Source: Actinomyces oris (GTDB lineage: Bacteria > Actinomycetota > Actinomycetes > Actinomycetales > Actinomycetaceae). From it: 64,000 bases of DNA. This document shows positions 18,386 to 28,313 of this stretch, piece by piece. The translations under genes and the position numbers were made by a program. The notes beneath the pieces were generated by a model. It was not told the origin of the DNA and ran no database searches. It saw only the letters and a program-made list of their open reading frames with translations. Within the stretch, counting starts at the first letter, position 1, and every line of letters begins with the position of its first letter. The stretch is taken from contig NZ_CP014232.1 of the NCBI RefSeq assembly GCF_001553935.1, positions 992,001 through 1,056,000 of the forward strand, in the 5' to 3' direction.

Positions 18386-18997
18386 ATGACCGCTAAGAAG
18401 ACTCTCAAGAAGACGGGCGACCGCACTCTCATCATCTACGCCCACCCCTACGACGGCTCCTTCAACCACGCCGTGCTCGAGGCCGCCACCTCCGCCCTGG
18501 ACAAGGCGGGCCGGCCCTACGACGTCGTCGACCTCTACGCCGACGGCTTCGACCCGCGCATGCCCGCTGAGGAGCTGGCCCTGTTCACGGAGGGCGGCAC
18601 GCTGGACCCGCTGGTGAGCCACTACCAGAAGCTCATCGAGGGGGCCTCGCGCATCATTGTCATCTGCCCGATCTGGTGGAGCGAGGTGCCCTCCATCGTC
18701 AAGGGATTCGTCGACAAAGTCATGAAACAGAACTGGGCCTACCACCCGACGGCCTCCGGGGTGAAGGGGCACCTCACCCACATCCAGCAGGTGCTGGTGC
18801 TCACCACCTCAACCGCCCCGACCTGGTTCCTGCGCCGGTTCTGCGGCAACTACGTCGGCTCGGTGTTCCTGGGAGCCGTCCTCAAGCAGCTGGGCATGGG
18901 CGGGCGAAGCTGGGTCAACTTCGGCAAGGTCGGCAAGACCGGCCGACGCCAGCACAAGAAGCACCTCAAGCGCGTGGCCCGGCTCGTGGTGAAGTGA
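18386..18997 (+). CDS. Flavodoxin-fold NAD(P)H-dependent oxidoreductase
   Basis: A 203-residue protein of the NQO/KefF-type quinone reductase family. It starts with the beta-strand and phosphate loop TLIIYAHPYDGSFNHAV (FMN binding), and ICPIWWSEVPSIVKGFVDKV is the second flavin/substrate segment. The C-terminus is basic. The ATG at 18386 follows GGAG with seven bases between. It reduces quinones or similar electrophiles in the family. The next gene starts 3 bases after its stop, so the two form an operon. Confidence 0.88.
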   Translation: MTAKKTLKKTGDRTLIIYAHPYDGSFNHAVLEAATSALDKAGRPYDVVDLYADGFDPRMPAEELALFTEGGTLDPLVSHYQKLIEGASRIIVICPIWWSEVPSIVKGFVDKVMKQNWAYHPTASGVKGHLTHIQQVLVLTTSTAPTWFLRRFCGNYVGSVFLGAVLKQLGMGGRSWVNFGKVGKTGRRQHKKHLKRVARLVVK

Positions 18998-19000
18998 CGC

Positions 19001-19747
19001 ATGAGCCCCGGTGTGACCGCGGCGCGCCAAGCCGAGCTGAACTCGGGACGAGACGAGTCCCGAACACTGGCGGAGATCCTGGCCATCACCCATTCCGCAC
19101 TTCTGACGCAGGTGGTGCCGGAGGCGCCCGAGGGGCTGGTTGAAGCGGCCAAGCGCGCCGACTCGCTCGGCATCCTGGCCCGTATGCAGACCATGGGCGA
19201 AGCGCTGTCTACGCACCTGGGTCACTCCGCCTGCCTGGATCTCGCTGACCACCCGGTCGACACGGTCCGGGGCTGGGCAGTCTTCGCCCTGGTCTCCCAG
19301 GAGAAGGACGCCGACGTCGACATGCTGCTGGCCCTGGTGCGACCGGCCGCGGATGACCCGCACTTCGGAGTGCGCGAGTGGGCATGGATGGCGGTGCGAC
19401 CGCACTTGGTGCCCCGGCTCGACGAGGCGATCCGCGCGCTGCGGCCATGGACCTCGGAACCCTCGGAGCGCATCCGGCGCTTCGCCAGCGAGTCGCTGCG
19501 TCCACGCGGCGTGTGGGCGCGGCACATCCCCGCGCTCAAGAAGGAGCCCGAGCGGGGCCTTCCGCTGCTCGAGCCGCTGCGTGCCGACTCCTCCCGCTAC
19601 GTGCAGGACTCTGTGGCGAACTGGATCAATGACGCCGCCAAGACCCAGCCCGCCTGGGCCAGGGAGCTCTGCGAGCGCTGGCAGGAGGAGTCGCCCACCC
19701 CGGCCACTGAACGGATCATCAAGCGAGCGCTGCGCTCGATCCGGTGA
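19001..19747 (+). CDS. DNA alkylation repair (AlkD-like HEAT-repeat) protein
   Basis: A 248-residue all-helical protein. The C-terminal part reads IRRFASESLRPRGVWARHI, then EPERGLPLLEPLRADSSRYV and DSVANWINDAAK, the diagnostic AlkD/HEAT-repeat segment found in DNA alkylation repair proteins, with Trp and Asp positions kept. AlkD excises bulky N3/N7-alkylpurines without flipping the base. Enzymatic activity is family knowledge; this is a diverged, DNA-binding-scaffold-like member. It is translated just after the oxidoreductase. Confidence 0.82.
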   Translation: MSPGVTAARQAELNSGRDESRTLAEILAITHSALLTQVVPEAPEGLVEAAKRADSLGILARMQTMGEALSTHLGHSACLDLADHPVDTVRGWAVFALVSQEKDADVDMLLALVRPAADDPHFGVREWAWMAVRPHLVPRLDEAIRALRPWTSEPSERIRRFASESLRPRGVWARHIPALKKEPERGLPLLEPLRADSSRYVQDSVANWINDAAKTQPAWARELCERWQEESPTPATERIIKRALRSIR

Positions 19748-19813
19748 TGGTGTCGGCCAGCTGGTGGCCGAACCCGGACGGGCTGTCCTCTCAGTACTCA
19801 CGCACCCCTCGAT

Positions 19814-19950
19814 GGGGGCATTCCGCGCGGCCGGGTGCGCATCCTTCCGGGCGGGGGCATTCGACGCCGTCGGGGACAGCGAACCCGTCCCCCAACGCGC
19901 GAGACGTCCCCGGCCGGAAGAAAGTGTCCCCGCACGCGTGAGACGTCCCC
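19814..19950 (+). repeat. 137-bp dispersed palindromic repeat, copy E
   Basis: Plus orientation, 137 bp, starting GGGGGCATTCCGCGCGGCC and ending GCGTGAGACGTCCCC. It lies between two convergent genes, occupying most of the 336-base gap, and could act as a bidirectional terminator. Confidence 0.9.
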
Positions 19951-20083
19951 GTCAGCGGGGGACGGTCAGGCCAGCAGGGGGAGTCGCCCGCCCCGGTCGC
20001 CATCGAGCCGGGCATTCTTCGCGGTGCCCCACAGAAATTCCGGAGGGCGACGCGAAAGATGCCCGGCTCGACGAGAGAAAGAG

Positions 20084-20974
20084 TCAGAGATTGACCTGGC
20101 GGGAGATGATGCCGGCCTTGGCGCGGCGGACCTCGGGGCTCAGGGGGCTGGTGTCGGCCAGTGCGGCCTCCAGGCGCTTGCCCATGGCCTGCAGCGGCTT
20201 GGTGAGCTCCTCGGCCTCAGTGCCGGGGACGAGCTCCCACACCGGGATGGCCAGGCCGTTGGCCCGGAAGGCGCCGACGAAGCGCGCTCCCTCCTCCAGG
20301 TCGGACTCGCGCGCGGCGTAGATGCGGGCGAAGGCGTTGAAGAACTCGTCCTCATCCTCCCCACGCGCCCAGCGCACGAACTCCTTGGCGCCCAGTCGGC
20401 ACCAGTAGGCGTGCTCGACGCCGGGAACGGGCCGGGTCGGGGCGATCTCCTCCTTGGCGCGCTCGATGGCCTCCTCAATGACCTGGCGGGTCTGCTCGTC
20501 ACCGGCCCCGGCCTGCGGGTCGATCCAGAAGTCGAAGGTCTCGCGCACGGAGACGACCGGCGGCTCAGTGGTGTCGAGGATGTCCTGAAGGCGCGGGCCG
20601 GGCTCGGGCAGGCCGTCGGTGCGCAGGGCCTGGCCCTCGGGCAGCTCGAGGGTGGCCAGGACGGCGGCGGCGACGTCGCGGGAGGCGTCCCCGGAGTGCA
20701 TGGAGGTCTGCATGGCCACGAGGACCTCGCCGTCGGAGCGTTTGAGCCCCTGGACGAACTCGGGAAGGAGCGTGACGAGCTGGATCTGCTTGCCCCCGTA
20801 CTCCTTGGTCAGGCGCACGGTGGCCGTGGCGGCCGGGATGATCTGGGCCATCGCCACGAGGTCCTCCTCGGCCGGCAGACCGGCGAAGGGACGGGCGACG
20901 AACTCGATGCTCTGCTTGCGGGGCTTGGCCGACGCGGCGGCCGGACGGCGCCCGTGGCGCTTCTTCTTCGACAT
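20084..20974 (-). CDS. DUF5926 family protein
   Basis: A 296-residue soluble protein with a basic N-terminus (SKKKRHGRRPAAASAKPRK) and the conserved actinobacterial DUF5926 body (FVARPFAGLPAEEDLVAMAQ, TFDFWIDPQAGAGDE, HAYWCRLGAKEFVRWARGED). Function unknown. The start at 20974 is seven bases after TAGGCT; the 11 codons further upstream are ignored. Confidence 0.88.
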   Translation of the reverse strand: MSKKKRHGRRPAAASAKPRKQSIEFVARPFAGLPAEEDLVAMAQIIPAATATVRLTKEYGGKQIQLVTLLPEFVQGLKRSDGEVLVAMQTSMHSGDASRDVAAAVLATLELPEGQALRTDGLPEPGPRLQDILDTTEPPVVSVRETFDFWIDPQAGAGDEQTRQVIEEAIERAKEEIAPTRPVPGVEHAYWCRLGAKEFVRWARGEDEDEFFNAFARIYAARESDLEEGARFVGAFRANGLAIPVWELVPGTEAEELTKPLQAMGKRLEAALADTSPLSPEVRRAKAGIISRQVNL

Positions 20975-21130
20975 GCCCGTCAGCCTACCGGCCACGCGGC
21001 GCCCCACCCAGGCCGACGGCGAGCCGTCGCCGGCCCATGACGCGCCTCACGGCAGTTCTCCCCACCGGTTTCCCTCGACGTCACAGGGGGAACAGTCCCG
21101 CCGCCGCATGGAGTGGGGAATGCTAGTCCC

Positions 21131-22525
21131 ATGCGATTCAGTGCGGTGGGCCTTCGGCACCTGGGGATCCGTGTTGCTCGAATGGCCTGGAGCAGCCGGC
21201 TGCTCAAGACTGCACTGGTGCTCGTCGTCATCAGCGTGTTCCTCACGCTCGCACAAACGTGGGCTCAGCAGCGACCAGTCATGGCGTCCTCACTCACTCA
21301 ACCGGAGGCGCCGGCGTACTCGACCTGGCAGGCCTCGGCCGAGGCGAAGGAGACGACGTCATGCGACACCTCCACCGGCACGAGCCCCGCACCGGGAACC
21401 CAGTGGACTGAGGCCTGGCGCTTCGACAGCGGAACCGACCCATCCGCGACTCTGAGCTCCCCCGTGATCCACCGATGCGGGAACTACCTCGTTGTGGAGT
21501 CCCGTGAAAAGAAGTCCACTCTGCGCGGTTACCTCCTTGACAAGGCAGGCCCAAGGATACTGTGGGAGCTGCCGGACAAGAACATCCACGTATGGGGATC
21601 CCCTTGGTGGGGCGGGCACTTGGTTCTCAATCACGAGATTCTCGATCCGGCCACCGGGCGCACAGAAGCCGCCCCGTGGTCCTCACACGACTGGCCGTAC
21701 GTCATCTCCCCTCATCTCATCATCACCTGCGACACCTACAGCAGCACCAACCGGTGCAGCGCCTGGGACTGGAGCGGCGGGCGCCCCACTCGGCGCTGGG
21801 AGCGCAGGTACGACGCCCAAACCACCCCTCTGCCGTCAGGAATCGCAGGAGATGACGCCACTGGAAGCATCCTGGTGTCGGCCGTCTCGGTTAACAACAA
21901 CTATGCGGCACGGACTGGTCTCATGAACCTCGCTGACGGGAGCGTCCGCAACGACTGGGCGGGCGAGGATCTGGGGAGGGAATCGACATACATCCCCGCG
22001 CACGACGGGTGGATCCACATCCCCCGGGACTCCGAGACCGCTGAGGCCTACTCCCTTCAAGGAGAGCCGAGGGGGACATTCCCCCTCTCCGGGAGCAATG
22101 CGGCGCTGCTCCTGTCGGAATCGGGAACCCCCACCGTGGAGCAGTTCCAGCGGGCCTACGAATCGGGGGACCTCTCCTGGGCCACGTACACCGTCGAGTG
22201 CGCCTCCCCCAGCGCCTGCACATTCAACGGCACCCCCGTGACACTGCCCCTCGAGAAGGGCCTCGACCGGACTCCGGGGCGAGGCACGCTGCAGCTCGGC
22301 TGGCATCTCACCAGCGACCGACACATCCTGGCGGCCCCGTTCGCATTCCACCGCCAGTGGAGCCAGTCGACAAACGATGAAACATCCCTCGTCATCGACA
22401 CCCGCACGTCGCAGGTCATCGCCCCTCCGGGGACGTCGGCGCACATTCAGGCCAATCTCACCGACCCGCATCTGATGATCGGTATCCACGGCACCGAGAT
22501 CGTCGGCTACACGCCCACCTCGTGA
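21131..22525 (+). CDS. Membrane-anchored extracellular protein of unknown function
   Basis: A 464-residue protein. One membrane helix (residues about 22-43, TALVLVVISVFLTLAQTW) anchors a large Trp/Ser/Thr-rich exported domain. Repeated patterns (SGTDPSATLSSPVIHRCGNY, ILVSAVSVNNNYAARTGLMN, LVIDTRTSQVIAPPGT) look like blades of a PQQ-type beta-propeller, which is an inference. AATGCT six bases before ATG 21131 supports that start over a GTG at 21113. It is convergent with the DUF5129 array, which also encodes membrane-bound exported domains. Confidence 0.7.
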   Translation: MRFSAVGLRHLGIRVARMAWSSRLLKTALVLVVISVFLTLAQTWAQQRPVMASSLTQPEAPAYSTWQASAEAKETTSCDTSTGTSPAPGTQWTEAWRFDSGTDPSATLSSPVIHRCGNYLVVESREKKSTLRGYLLDKAGPRILWELPDKNIHVWGSPWWGGHLVLNHEILDPATGRTEAAPWSSHDWPYVISPHLIITCDTYSSTNRCSAWDWSGGRPTRRWERRYDAQTTPLPSGIAGDDATGSILVSAVSVNNNYAARTGLMNLADGSVRNDWAGEDLGRESTYIPAHDGWIHIPRDSETAEAYSLQGEPRGTFPLSGSNAALLLSESGTPTVEQFQRAYESGDLSWATYTVECASPSACTFNGTPVTLPLEKGLDRTPGRGTLQLGWHLTSDRHILAAPFAFHRQWSQSTNDETSLVIDTRTSQVIAPPGTSAHIQANLTDPHLMIGIHGTEIVGYTPTS

Positions 22526-22533
22526 CGGCCCGC

Positions 22534-23832
22534 CTACACCCGCGCCGCGGTTGCCGTCGACGTCGCGGCAGCGGCATTGGCAACCACATCGCGACGTCGT
22601 GCCACCGCTGTTTCCACGGTGGCCACGAGACGAGAGATCCGATCCAGCTCGGCCAGCGCCGCAGCCGGAGCGATCTCGCCTTGATCCAGGCTGTTGGTCA
22701 ACTCTCCCAGCCTCCGATTCTGGTGGCCGACCCAGTTCTGCACAGCCTCGACATGGAGCCCGGACCGACGGCGACTTGCGGATCGCACCATCCGAGTCAC
22801 CGATCTCAGGTTCTCAAGAACCGGTTCCTGCAGCTTGCCCCAGACCTGCTCCCAGGTCGGGGACATCGTCAGCATGGACACGGTGTCCACGATGACGTCG
22901 TCGCCGTCATCAAGGGCTGCGGAGCGCCGCTCGAGCTCGAGGGCCTCATGTTGAACGCTCTTGCTGAACCAGTCGATGCCTCGAGGTTCACCGAATCTGT
23001 TCCAGGCTCGTGCGACGTCGTCATACTCGGCCTCGAAGCGCTGGTAGCGCTGTGCGAGCTGACGAGACTCCGGTGAACCGGGCTCGAGCGTCCCCACGCG
23101 TAGGGCCGTTGAGTCGTAGTCGTAGGTCACCTGTGCGTAGGAGCGGGCAGCTGCTCGTGCCCGACGACGGGCGCTGAGCCCTCTCCGACAGTAGATGACG
23201 AGTCTGACCACGCCTGCCACGCACAGCACCCCTGCACCGACGACGCCGATACCCGAGACCGTCATGCCGTAGGGACCCAGGTAGGTCTCAGCTTGACGTC
23301 CCATCGCCACGACGCCGCCGTTCCAGTCCTGAGCGGCGAAACGAGAGGCCGCCGCGTCCTGGATGGCGACCTGCTCGGATCGCTCCAGTGACACGTCTGC
23401 GCCGGGGTAGAAGGCCATCTGGTGCGCGTGAGGGGCAACCGCGATGACAACCACTCCTTCTTTCCAGCGACCTCCGCCCGAGGCTCGAAAGTCCTGTTGG
23501 TAGTCGAAGATGTTCTCGGCGTAGTTCGCGGTGGCGGCATCCAGGTTGTTGATGCCCCACCCCGTCAGCGAGACGACTTCGAAACGAATATCCTGCCGGA
23601 ATCTCAGACTCTGCAGATCACGCTGAAGAGCCTGGGCATCGAAAATGCCGGCCTCATCGCGAACATTGACAGTGGGGACATGACCTTGCCGAAAAGGCCC
23701 AAGAATCGCGAGTGGAAGCGCAGAGATCATCAGCGCACATAGCACAATATTTGCAACAAACGTGATGACATCGGAGATGCTGCGTCGCCGATGCCCCTGA
23801 GCACCTCTCCCTAAGACCATCGTATTGCCCAC
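22534..23832 (-). CDS. DUF5129/TPM-domain membrane protein, array member 6
   Basis: A 432-residue paralogue. An N-terminal helix (about 22-45) leads to an exported TPM-like domain (about 53-185) beginning VNVRDEAGIFD and containing VSLTGWGINNLD and WKEGVVVIAVAPHAHQMAFY. A second helix (about 195-220) is followed by a cytoplasmic helical domain (RYQRFEAEYDDVARAW, FGEPRGIDWF). There is no Gly/Ser tail. It overlaps the upstream paralogue by 22 bases and is last in the array. TPM domains occur in membrane repair/assembly proteins (TLP18.3, MOLO-1); the function here is unknown. Confidence 0.83.
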   Translation of the reverse strand: MGNTMVLGRGAQGHRRRSISDVITFVANIVLCALMISALPLAILGPFRQGHVPTVNVRDEAGIFDAQALQRDLQSLRFRQDIRFEVVSLTGWGINNLDAATANYAENIFDYQQDFRASGGGRWKEGVVVIAVAPHAHQMAFYPGADVSLERSEQVAIQDAAASRFAAQDWNGGVVAMGRQAETYLGPYGMTVSGIGVVGAGVLCVAGVVRLVIYCRRGLSARRRARAAARSYAQVTYDYDSTALRVGTLEPGSPESRQLAQRYQRFEAEYDDVARAWNRFGEPRGIDWFSKSVQHEALELERRSAALDDGDDVIVDTVSMLTMSPTWEQVWGKLQEPVLENLRSVTRMVRSASRRRSGLHVEAVQNWVGHQNRRLGELTNSLDQGEIAPAAALAELDRISRLVATVETAVARRRDVVANAAAATSTATAARV

Positions 23833-25469
23833 TTCCGCTTCTTGCTGGGTTCACGCTTCCACCAGGGATCCCTGTATAACATGGCGTACCGGTAGGCGTT
23901 ATATACATCCATCACTGGGGTACTCACAGACAGTGCACCCACACCCTCACCCGTCACCGCGACCTCATCAACCGCGGGCGACCTCGTGAGCATGCGCACG
24001 GTGCTTGACATTCTCGGCACGCCTCCCCAGCGGTCATTGGGCTTCAGTCCCTCGTCACCAGGAGCCTCCTGCCCGCCAGGCCCGATTTGAGCACCACCCA
24101 GCATCATGGAGATCTTCCAGCTCGGGTTGCTGCTACGCGAGTTCATGTACTTCTTATACCGGCGACGACACCTCCTCCTCTCACCCTTCGACATTCCAGC
24201 AAATACGCCATCAACAAAGCGTTCCGCGATCTGCCTCAGTTCCAACACAACGCGCCCCAGAACATCGAGCCCCTCTACAGGTCTTAACTGACCTTGAGAC
24301 AGCCTGCCTTCAAGACCGTCAACCATCGAGCGCAGGGAGGCCACTTGCTGCATCGCGCTCGTGAGCTGCAAGTCATACGCGCGCCCACCTGACGTGGCGA
24401 ACCGCTTGACTGCCTGCATATCTGCGAACACTGCATCGCACTCGTTCTGCCACGCGTCCCGCCAGAACTCTGTCAGGGACAACAGTCGAGCACAGTTGAT
24501 CACCGCCTGCTGAACGGCATTCAACTGCATTGAGTAGGCTTTGACATAGGCGGATTGCCGCCCCACTCTCAGTCCGTACCACTGCAGTCCCACAGGGTTC
24601 CCCAACGCACCCCATGATCGCTCAAGTCGACGATAGTGCTTCTGAAGCACCATATACCTGGCAACAACCTGAACCCCATAAGGCTCGTCAACAGGAATGA
24701 GCGACGTGAACGTACTCATATCGGCACGCCGACCAACCACCCGCTCGTATGCCTGACGAGCCTCCTCGATGCCCGCACGAGCCTTTTTACCCCGAGCCAC
24801 ATAGTATCGAAACCAAAGTGACGCCAACCCCATGAAAATCAGGAATAATGTCACCCTATTGAGGAAGCGGATAAGATGAAACTGCTGGCCAATGTTGCTG
24901 GAAGCGGCATTCACAGCAGTGACCACGAGCGCATCCTCGTCACGGTGGCTCTGGCTCAGATACTTTTGAATCGAGTACCACACCGCACTTTGGCCGTCCG
25001 AGTCAATCTCCAGATTCGGCCCGTAAAAGAAGTTCCTCCCCTGTCCTGCCAGCACATCATCATAGTCGGTATGTGGCGCTTGAGCGACGATCATCACGTT
25101 ATCGGCCCAGCGCCCTGAGTCCTCCCACGAGATCCATGGGACATCCGTGGGGTGGGTGCGAGCGTAGTTCCGCACTTCCTCCTGAAGGCTTTCGACTTTA
25201 GAATTCGGGAGATTCACGACCACCACATGGGTCGCCTGCCGGAAGGTGAGCTTCTCAAGCTCCGACTTGACCTGGTCCCGATGAAGAATTCCGGCCTCAT
25301 CATGGATCTCCACCGTCGGGTGAAATTGTTTCGCAGGATAGAAGGGCGATTTCCCACCGTTGATAATGAATGGCGCCATCACAAGGGCCACACCAATGAG
25401 GAGATTACCTACATACCCGAGGATCGCTCGTATCCCACCGAGCTCAGAGACTGTTGGCGGCTTCTTCAC
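23811..25469 (-). CDS. DUF5129/TPM-domain membrane protein, array member 5
   Basis: A 552-residue paralogue with helix 1 (about 18-37), TPM-like domain (VEIHDEAGILHRDQV, DVPWISWEDSGRWADNVMIV), helix 2 (about 205-225) and the cytoplasmic helical domain (VVARYMVLQKHYRRLERSWG). A C-terminal extension of about 120 residues, with RRRCRRRYKKYMNSR, is not shared with the others. Its DNA is visibly less G+C-rich than the neighbouring paralogues, suggesting separate descent or transfer. The GTG start overlaps the upstream stop by 4 bases. Confidence 0.8.
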   Translation of the reverse strand: MKKPPTVSELGGIRAILGYVGNLLIGVALVMAPFIINGGKSPFYPAKQFHPTVEIHDEAGILHRDQVKSELEKLTFRQATHVVVVNLPNSKVESLQEEVRNYARTHPTDVPWISWEDSGRWADNVMIVAQAPHTDYDDVLAGQGRNFFYGPNLEIDSDGQSAVWYSIQKYLSQSHRDEDALVVTAVNAASSNIGQQFHLIRFLNRVTLFLIFMGLASLWFRYYVARGKKARAGIEEARQAYERVVGRRADMSTFTSLIPVDEPYGVQVVARYMVLQKHYRRLERSWGALGNPVGLQWYGLRVGRQSAYVKAYSMQLNAVQQAVINCARLLSLTEFWRDAWQNECDAVFADMQAVKRFATSGGRAYDLQLTSAMQQVASLRSMVDGLEGRLSQGQLRPVEGLDVLGRVVLELRQIAERFVDGVFAGMSKGERRRCRRRYKKYMNSRSSNPSWKISMMLGGAQIGPGGQEAPGDEGLKPNDRWGGVPRMSSTVRMLTRSPAVDEVAVTGEGVGALSVSTPVMDVYNAYRYAMLYRDPWWKREPSKKRKWAIRWS

Positions 25470-26446
25470 AGAGCAGTACCCCCAGGATTTTGGATCGTGT
25501 CCACCCGAGTCGCGGCGCCGGCGTTCACAGCGGCGTCAAGCTCGACCAAACTGGCCGTCCTCTCAGCGAGACGAGCGGCCTGAGCACGAACACCGCGACC
25601 GAACCATTGAGCACCCCGCGGCTCTCCGAAGTCCTTCCATGCTCGACTGACGGTGTCATACTCGTCCTGGAATCGTCGGTAGTCGGAACCAACATCCCGA
25701 CTCTGACGGGACCCCTCCGGCAGGGTTCCTGCCTGCAGCTCGGTGAGATCGTAGGTGTAGACGACCTGCATCATCTTCTTGTGGGCAGCTCTGCCAAGGC
25801 GCCGGGCGGTGACGCCCCGCCATATGTAGAAGGCGAGCCATCCAGTTCCCGCCATGAAGGCGAGGACCGCACCGGCGACCCGCATCATCGCGCTGTTCCC
25901 ACCGCCTGAACCGATGTATGCCGCCAGCTGCTGCCCCATCGCCACGGCTCCGCCATCCCAGTCGTCCTGGGCGTAGTGGCTTCCCGCGGCGTTCTCGATC
26001 GCCTCCCGCTTGTCGGCAGACAGCTGCACGTCCTTCGCCGCATAACAACGCACCCAATGGGACTCGGGCGCCACCACGAAGAGGATCGTTCCATTCACCG
26101 GACTATCGACTCCGGTTCCCTGGAACCAGGGGGAGCCCTGCGTACTGTCGCCAGCGTACTTGACGGTCTCCTCGTCAATGTTGCCGATACCGGCTCCGGG
26201 GACCGAGAGCACAACGATACGAACCTCACGATCGTAGTGCTGCGCCTCCAGGCCGCGGCGAAGAGTCTGCTCGTGATAGATGCCGGCCTCATCGCGGACG
26301 ACCACATCGGGACGATGCCCAGATGCGGAGGGGTAGATGAGCACCGCCGGCAGAAGCAGGATCGCGATCAATGCTCCGGCAATATTCATCACGAACATTG
26401 CGACCGCTCGAAGACCTCCAAGGCGGATGATCGCAGATTGCTTCAT
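25466..26446 (-). CDS. DUF5129/TPM-domain membrane protein, array member 4, C-terminally short
   Basis: A 326-residue paralogue. It keeps helix 1, the exported TPM-like domain (VVVRDEAGIYHEQTL, VLSVPGAGIGNIDEETVKYA, VNGTILFVVAPESHWVRCY) and helix 2. The cytoplasmic domain stops soon after FGEPRGAQWFGRGVRAQAAR, where the sister proteins continue for another 100-200 residues. A truncating mutation or a shorter form are both possible. It starts with ATG 26446 after AAGGA. Confidence 0.8.
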   Translation of the reverse strand: MKQSAIIRLGGLRAVAMFVMNIAGALIAILLLPAVLIYPSASGHRPDVVVRDEAGIYHEQTLRRGLEAQHYDREVRIVVLSVPGAGIGNIDEETVKYAGDSTQGSPWFQGTGVDSPVNGTILFVVAPESHWVRCYAAKDVQLSADKREAIENAAGSHYAQDDWDGGAVAMGQQLAAYIGSGGGNSAMMRVAGAVLAFMAGTGWLAFYIWRGVTARRLGRAAHKKMMQVVYTYDLTELQAGTLPEGSRQSRDVGSDYRRFQDEYDTVSRAWKDFGEPRGAQWFGRGVRAQAARLAERTASLVELDAAVNAGAATRVDTIQNPGGTAL

Positions 26447-26595
26447 GTGACATTCCTTGTTAATAACCGAGCCAACCTCGAACGACGTACCACCTCCGCT
26501 CTCGGCAGGTTGAGGTTAGCAGCATCAATCGACCGCTCTAGACCAAATGTATTCAGTTCGTCGTTGCGGGCCAGTGGACCAGCGCAGAACCCGGC

Positions 26596-28191
26596 TCAGA
26601 AGCTCGAGGAGGAGCCCGCCCCGGAGAATCCGCCGCCGCCCCCGGAGAAGCCGCCTCCTCCCGAGGTTCCGCCGCCCGGGGTGAAGGTTGACGCCGCGCT
26701 GTAGCCCATCACCAGGGACGAGACCGGAACGAAGGAACGGAAGGCCGCGTTGTCGAAGCCAGTGAGGCCGGCGATCGCCGGCGACGCCGAGTTGACGCGG
26801 ATCGTGGCATGGGGGTCGTAGTTGCCGTAGGCACCGCCCAGGGACCAGGCGCCGCCGTAGGCCGCGTATCGACCGGAGCCGCGGTAGCTCTCGAAACGGC
26901 GACGGCGCTCGTCGGCGTACCGCGAGGTGTCGACGTCGATGGCGTAGCATGCCAGGCCGTCGGCCTCCCTGTGGGTGGCGTCGGCGATCAGGTCGAGCTC
27001 GTCGAGGGCCTGAGACGGCTGGAGCCTGCCCGCCGAGAGGTCCATCGTCATGCGGCCGAGGCGCTCATGAAACCAGCGAACCTTCTCCCGCGTGCCCATC
27101 GTGTTGACCGGCAGCCTCCCGGAGGAGTCGATCTTCTGGCACAGGGTGAGCAGCGCCTGGAGGTCCTCCAGCAATGGGCCCTGCTCGTTGTACCAGGCCT
27201 GCTCCCAGCCACGGTCCTGATTGAGGAAGGTCGCGGTGTTGGCCACGACGTCGTCGAGCGTGTCCAGCGCGGCCGATCGTCTTCGTAAGTCGGTCGCCCT
27301 GCGGAGCATGGAGAGTCCGAACCACTGGGTGCCCCGGGGGCTCCCGAAGTCCTGCCAGGACCGGGCCAGGTTCGCGTACTCGTCGCGGAACCAGTGGTAG
27401 CGGGCCATGACCTGCGCCCCGTGGGGTTCCTCGGTGGGGATTCGCAGGGCGTGCCGTTCAGTGGCCCGGTAGTCATGGGCGACCTGCGTGTAGTGGCGCT
27501 GCGCCTCGCCGGCCCGACGGCGGGCCGTGAGTCCTCGCCACAGGTAGACACCGATACCGGCGGCACCGATCCCGGCGACTGGGAAGGACACCTGCAGGAA
27601 GAAGGCTCTCAGGTCGCTGCGAGGCTTACCGACGTACTTCGTGGACTTCTTCCCCATGGAGACCAGACCCCCGTCCCAGTCCTTCTCCCGGAACTGGGAC
27701 TTAGCGGCGTCCTGGATGGTGCCCTCCTGGCTGCTCATCACCTTGACGTCCTCACCGAAGTAGCAGCCCACCTTGCGCGAGTCGGGGGCGACCGCCAGGA
27801 TCACCAGGCCGTCACTCCAGTACTTGGGGTTCGACGTCGAGATCCACGGGACATCAGTGTCGCTCGCATGCGAACGGGCATACTCCAGCACAGCGTCGTC
27901 GAGGTTGTCGATGTCCTCACCCGGCACCGTGAGGACAGCCAGGTGGACCTGCTTGCGGAACTCCAGATTCTTGAGCGTGGCGCTCAGCGCTGCGCTGTCA
28001 AGCACGCCGGCCTCGTCCTGGACCTCGACCGTGGGCCGGTAGGTGGGCACCGTCTCCTTCTTCGATGGCCAGAGCCACACGATCAGCGGCGAGAGGACCA
28101 GGGTCAGGCCCAAGACCATGACGGCGGTAAAGGCCACCACTGAACGGGCTCCACCCGAGCGTGTGGCGGGGTTCTGCCCCAGCTGCTCCAT
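26596..28191 (-). CDS. DUF5129/TPM-domain membrane protein, array member 3
   Basis: A 531-residue full-length paralogue: helix 1 (about 20-42), exported TPM-like domain (VEVQDEAGVLDSAAL, VLTVPGEDIDNLDDAV, STSNPKYWSDGLVILAVAPD), helix 2 (about 205-225), cytoplasmic helical domain (MARYHWFRDEYANLARSWQD), and a C-terminal Gly/Ser/Phe tail (GGGGFSGGGGGFSGAGSSSS). Such tails are common in TPM proteins. It lies on the same strand as its neighbours with 149- and 122-base gaps. Confidence 0.85.
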   Translation of the reverse strand: MEQLGQNPATRSGGARSVVAFTAVMVLGLTLVLSPLIVWLWPSKKETVPTYRPTVEVQDEAGVLDSAALSATLKNLEFRKQVHLAVLTVPGEDIDNLDDAVLEYARSHASDTDVPWISTSNPKYWSDGLVILAVAPDSRKVGCYFGEDVKVMSSQEGTIQDAAKSQFREKDWDGGLVSMGKKSTKYVGKPRSDLRAFFLQVSFPVAGIGAAGIGVYLWRGLTARRRAGEAQRHYTQVAHDYRATERHALRIPTEEPHGAQVMARYHWFRDEYANLARSWQDFGSPRGTQWFGLSMLRRATDLRRRSAALDTLDDVVANTATFLNQDRGWEQAWYNEQGPLLEDLQALLTLCQKIDSSGRLPVNTMGTREKVRWFHERLGRMTMDLSAGRLQPSQALDELDLIADATHREADGLACYAIDVDTSRYADERRRRFESYRGSGRYAAYGGAWSLGGAYGNYDPHATIRVNSASPAIAGLTGFDNAAFRSFVPVSSLVMGYSAASTFTPGGGTSGGGGFSGGGGGFSGAGSSSSF

Positions 28192-28313
28192 CCGAGCCTC
28201 ACTTCCCTCCTGAATCCCTACTGCCTGGACGTTTTCGGTGCCGATACTAGCGAGGGCCGGGCGGCCCCGGAGGCGGGCAGAGCCAGCACCGACAGGAGCC
28301 CGCCCGCACCGGC

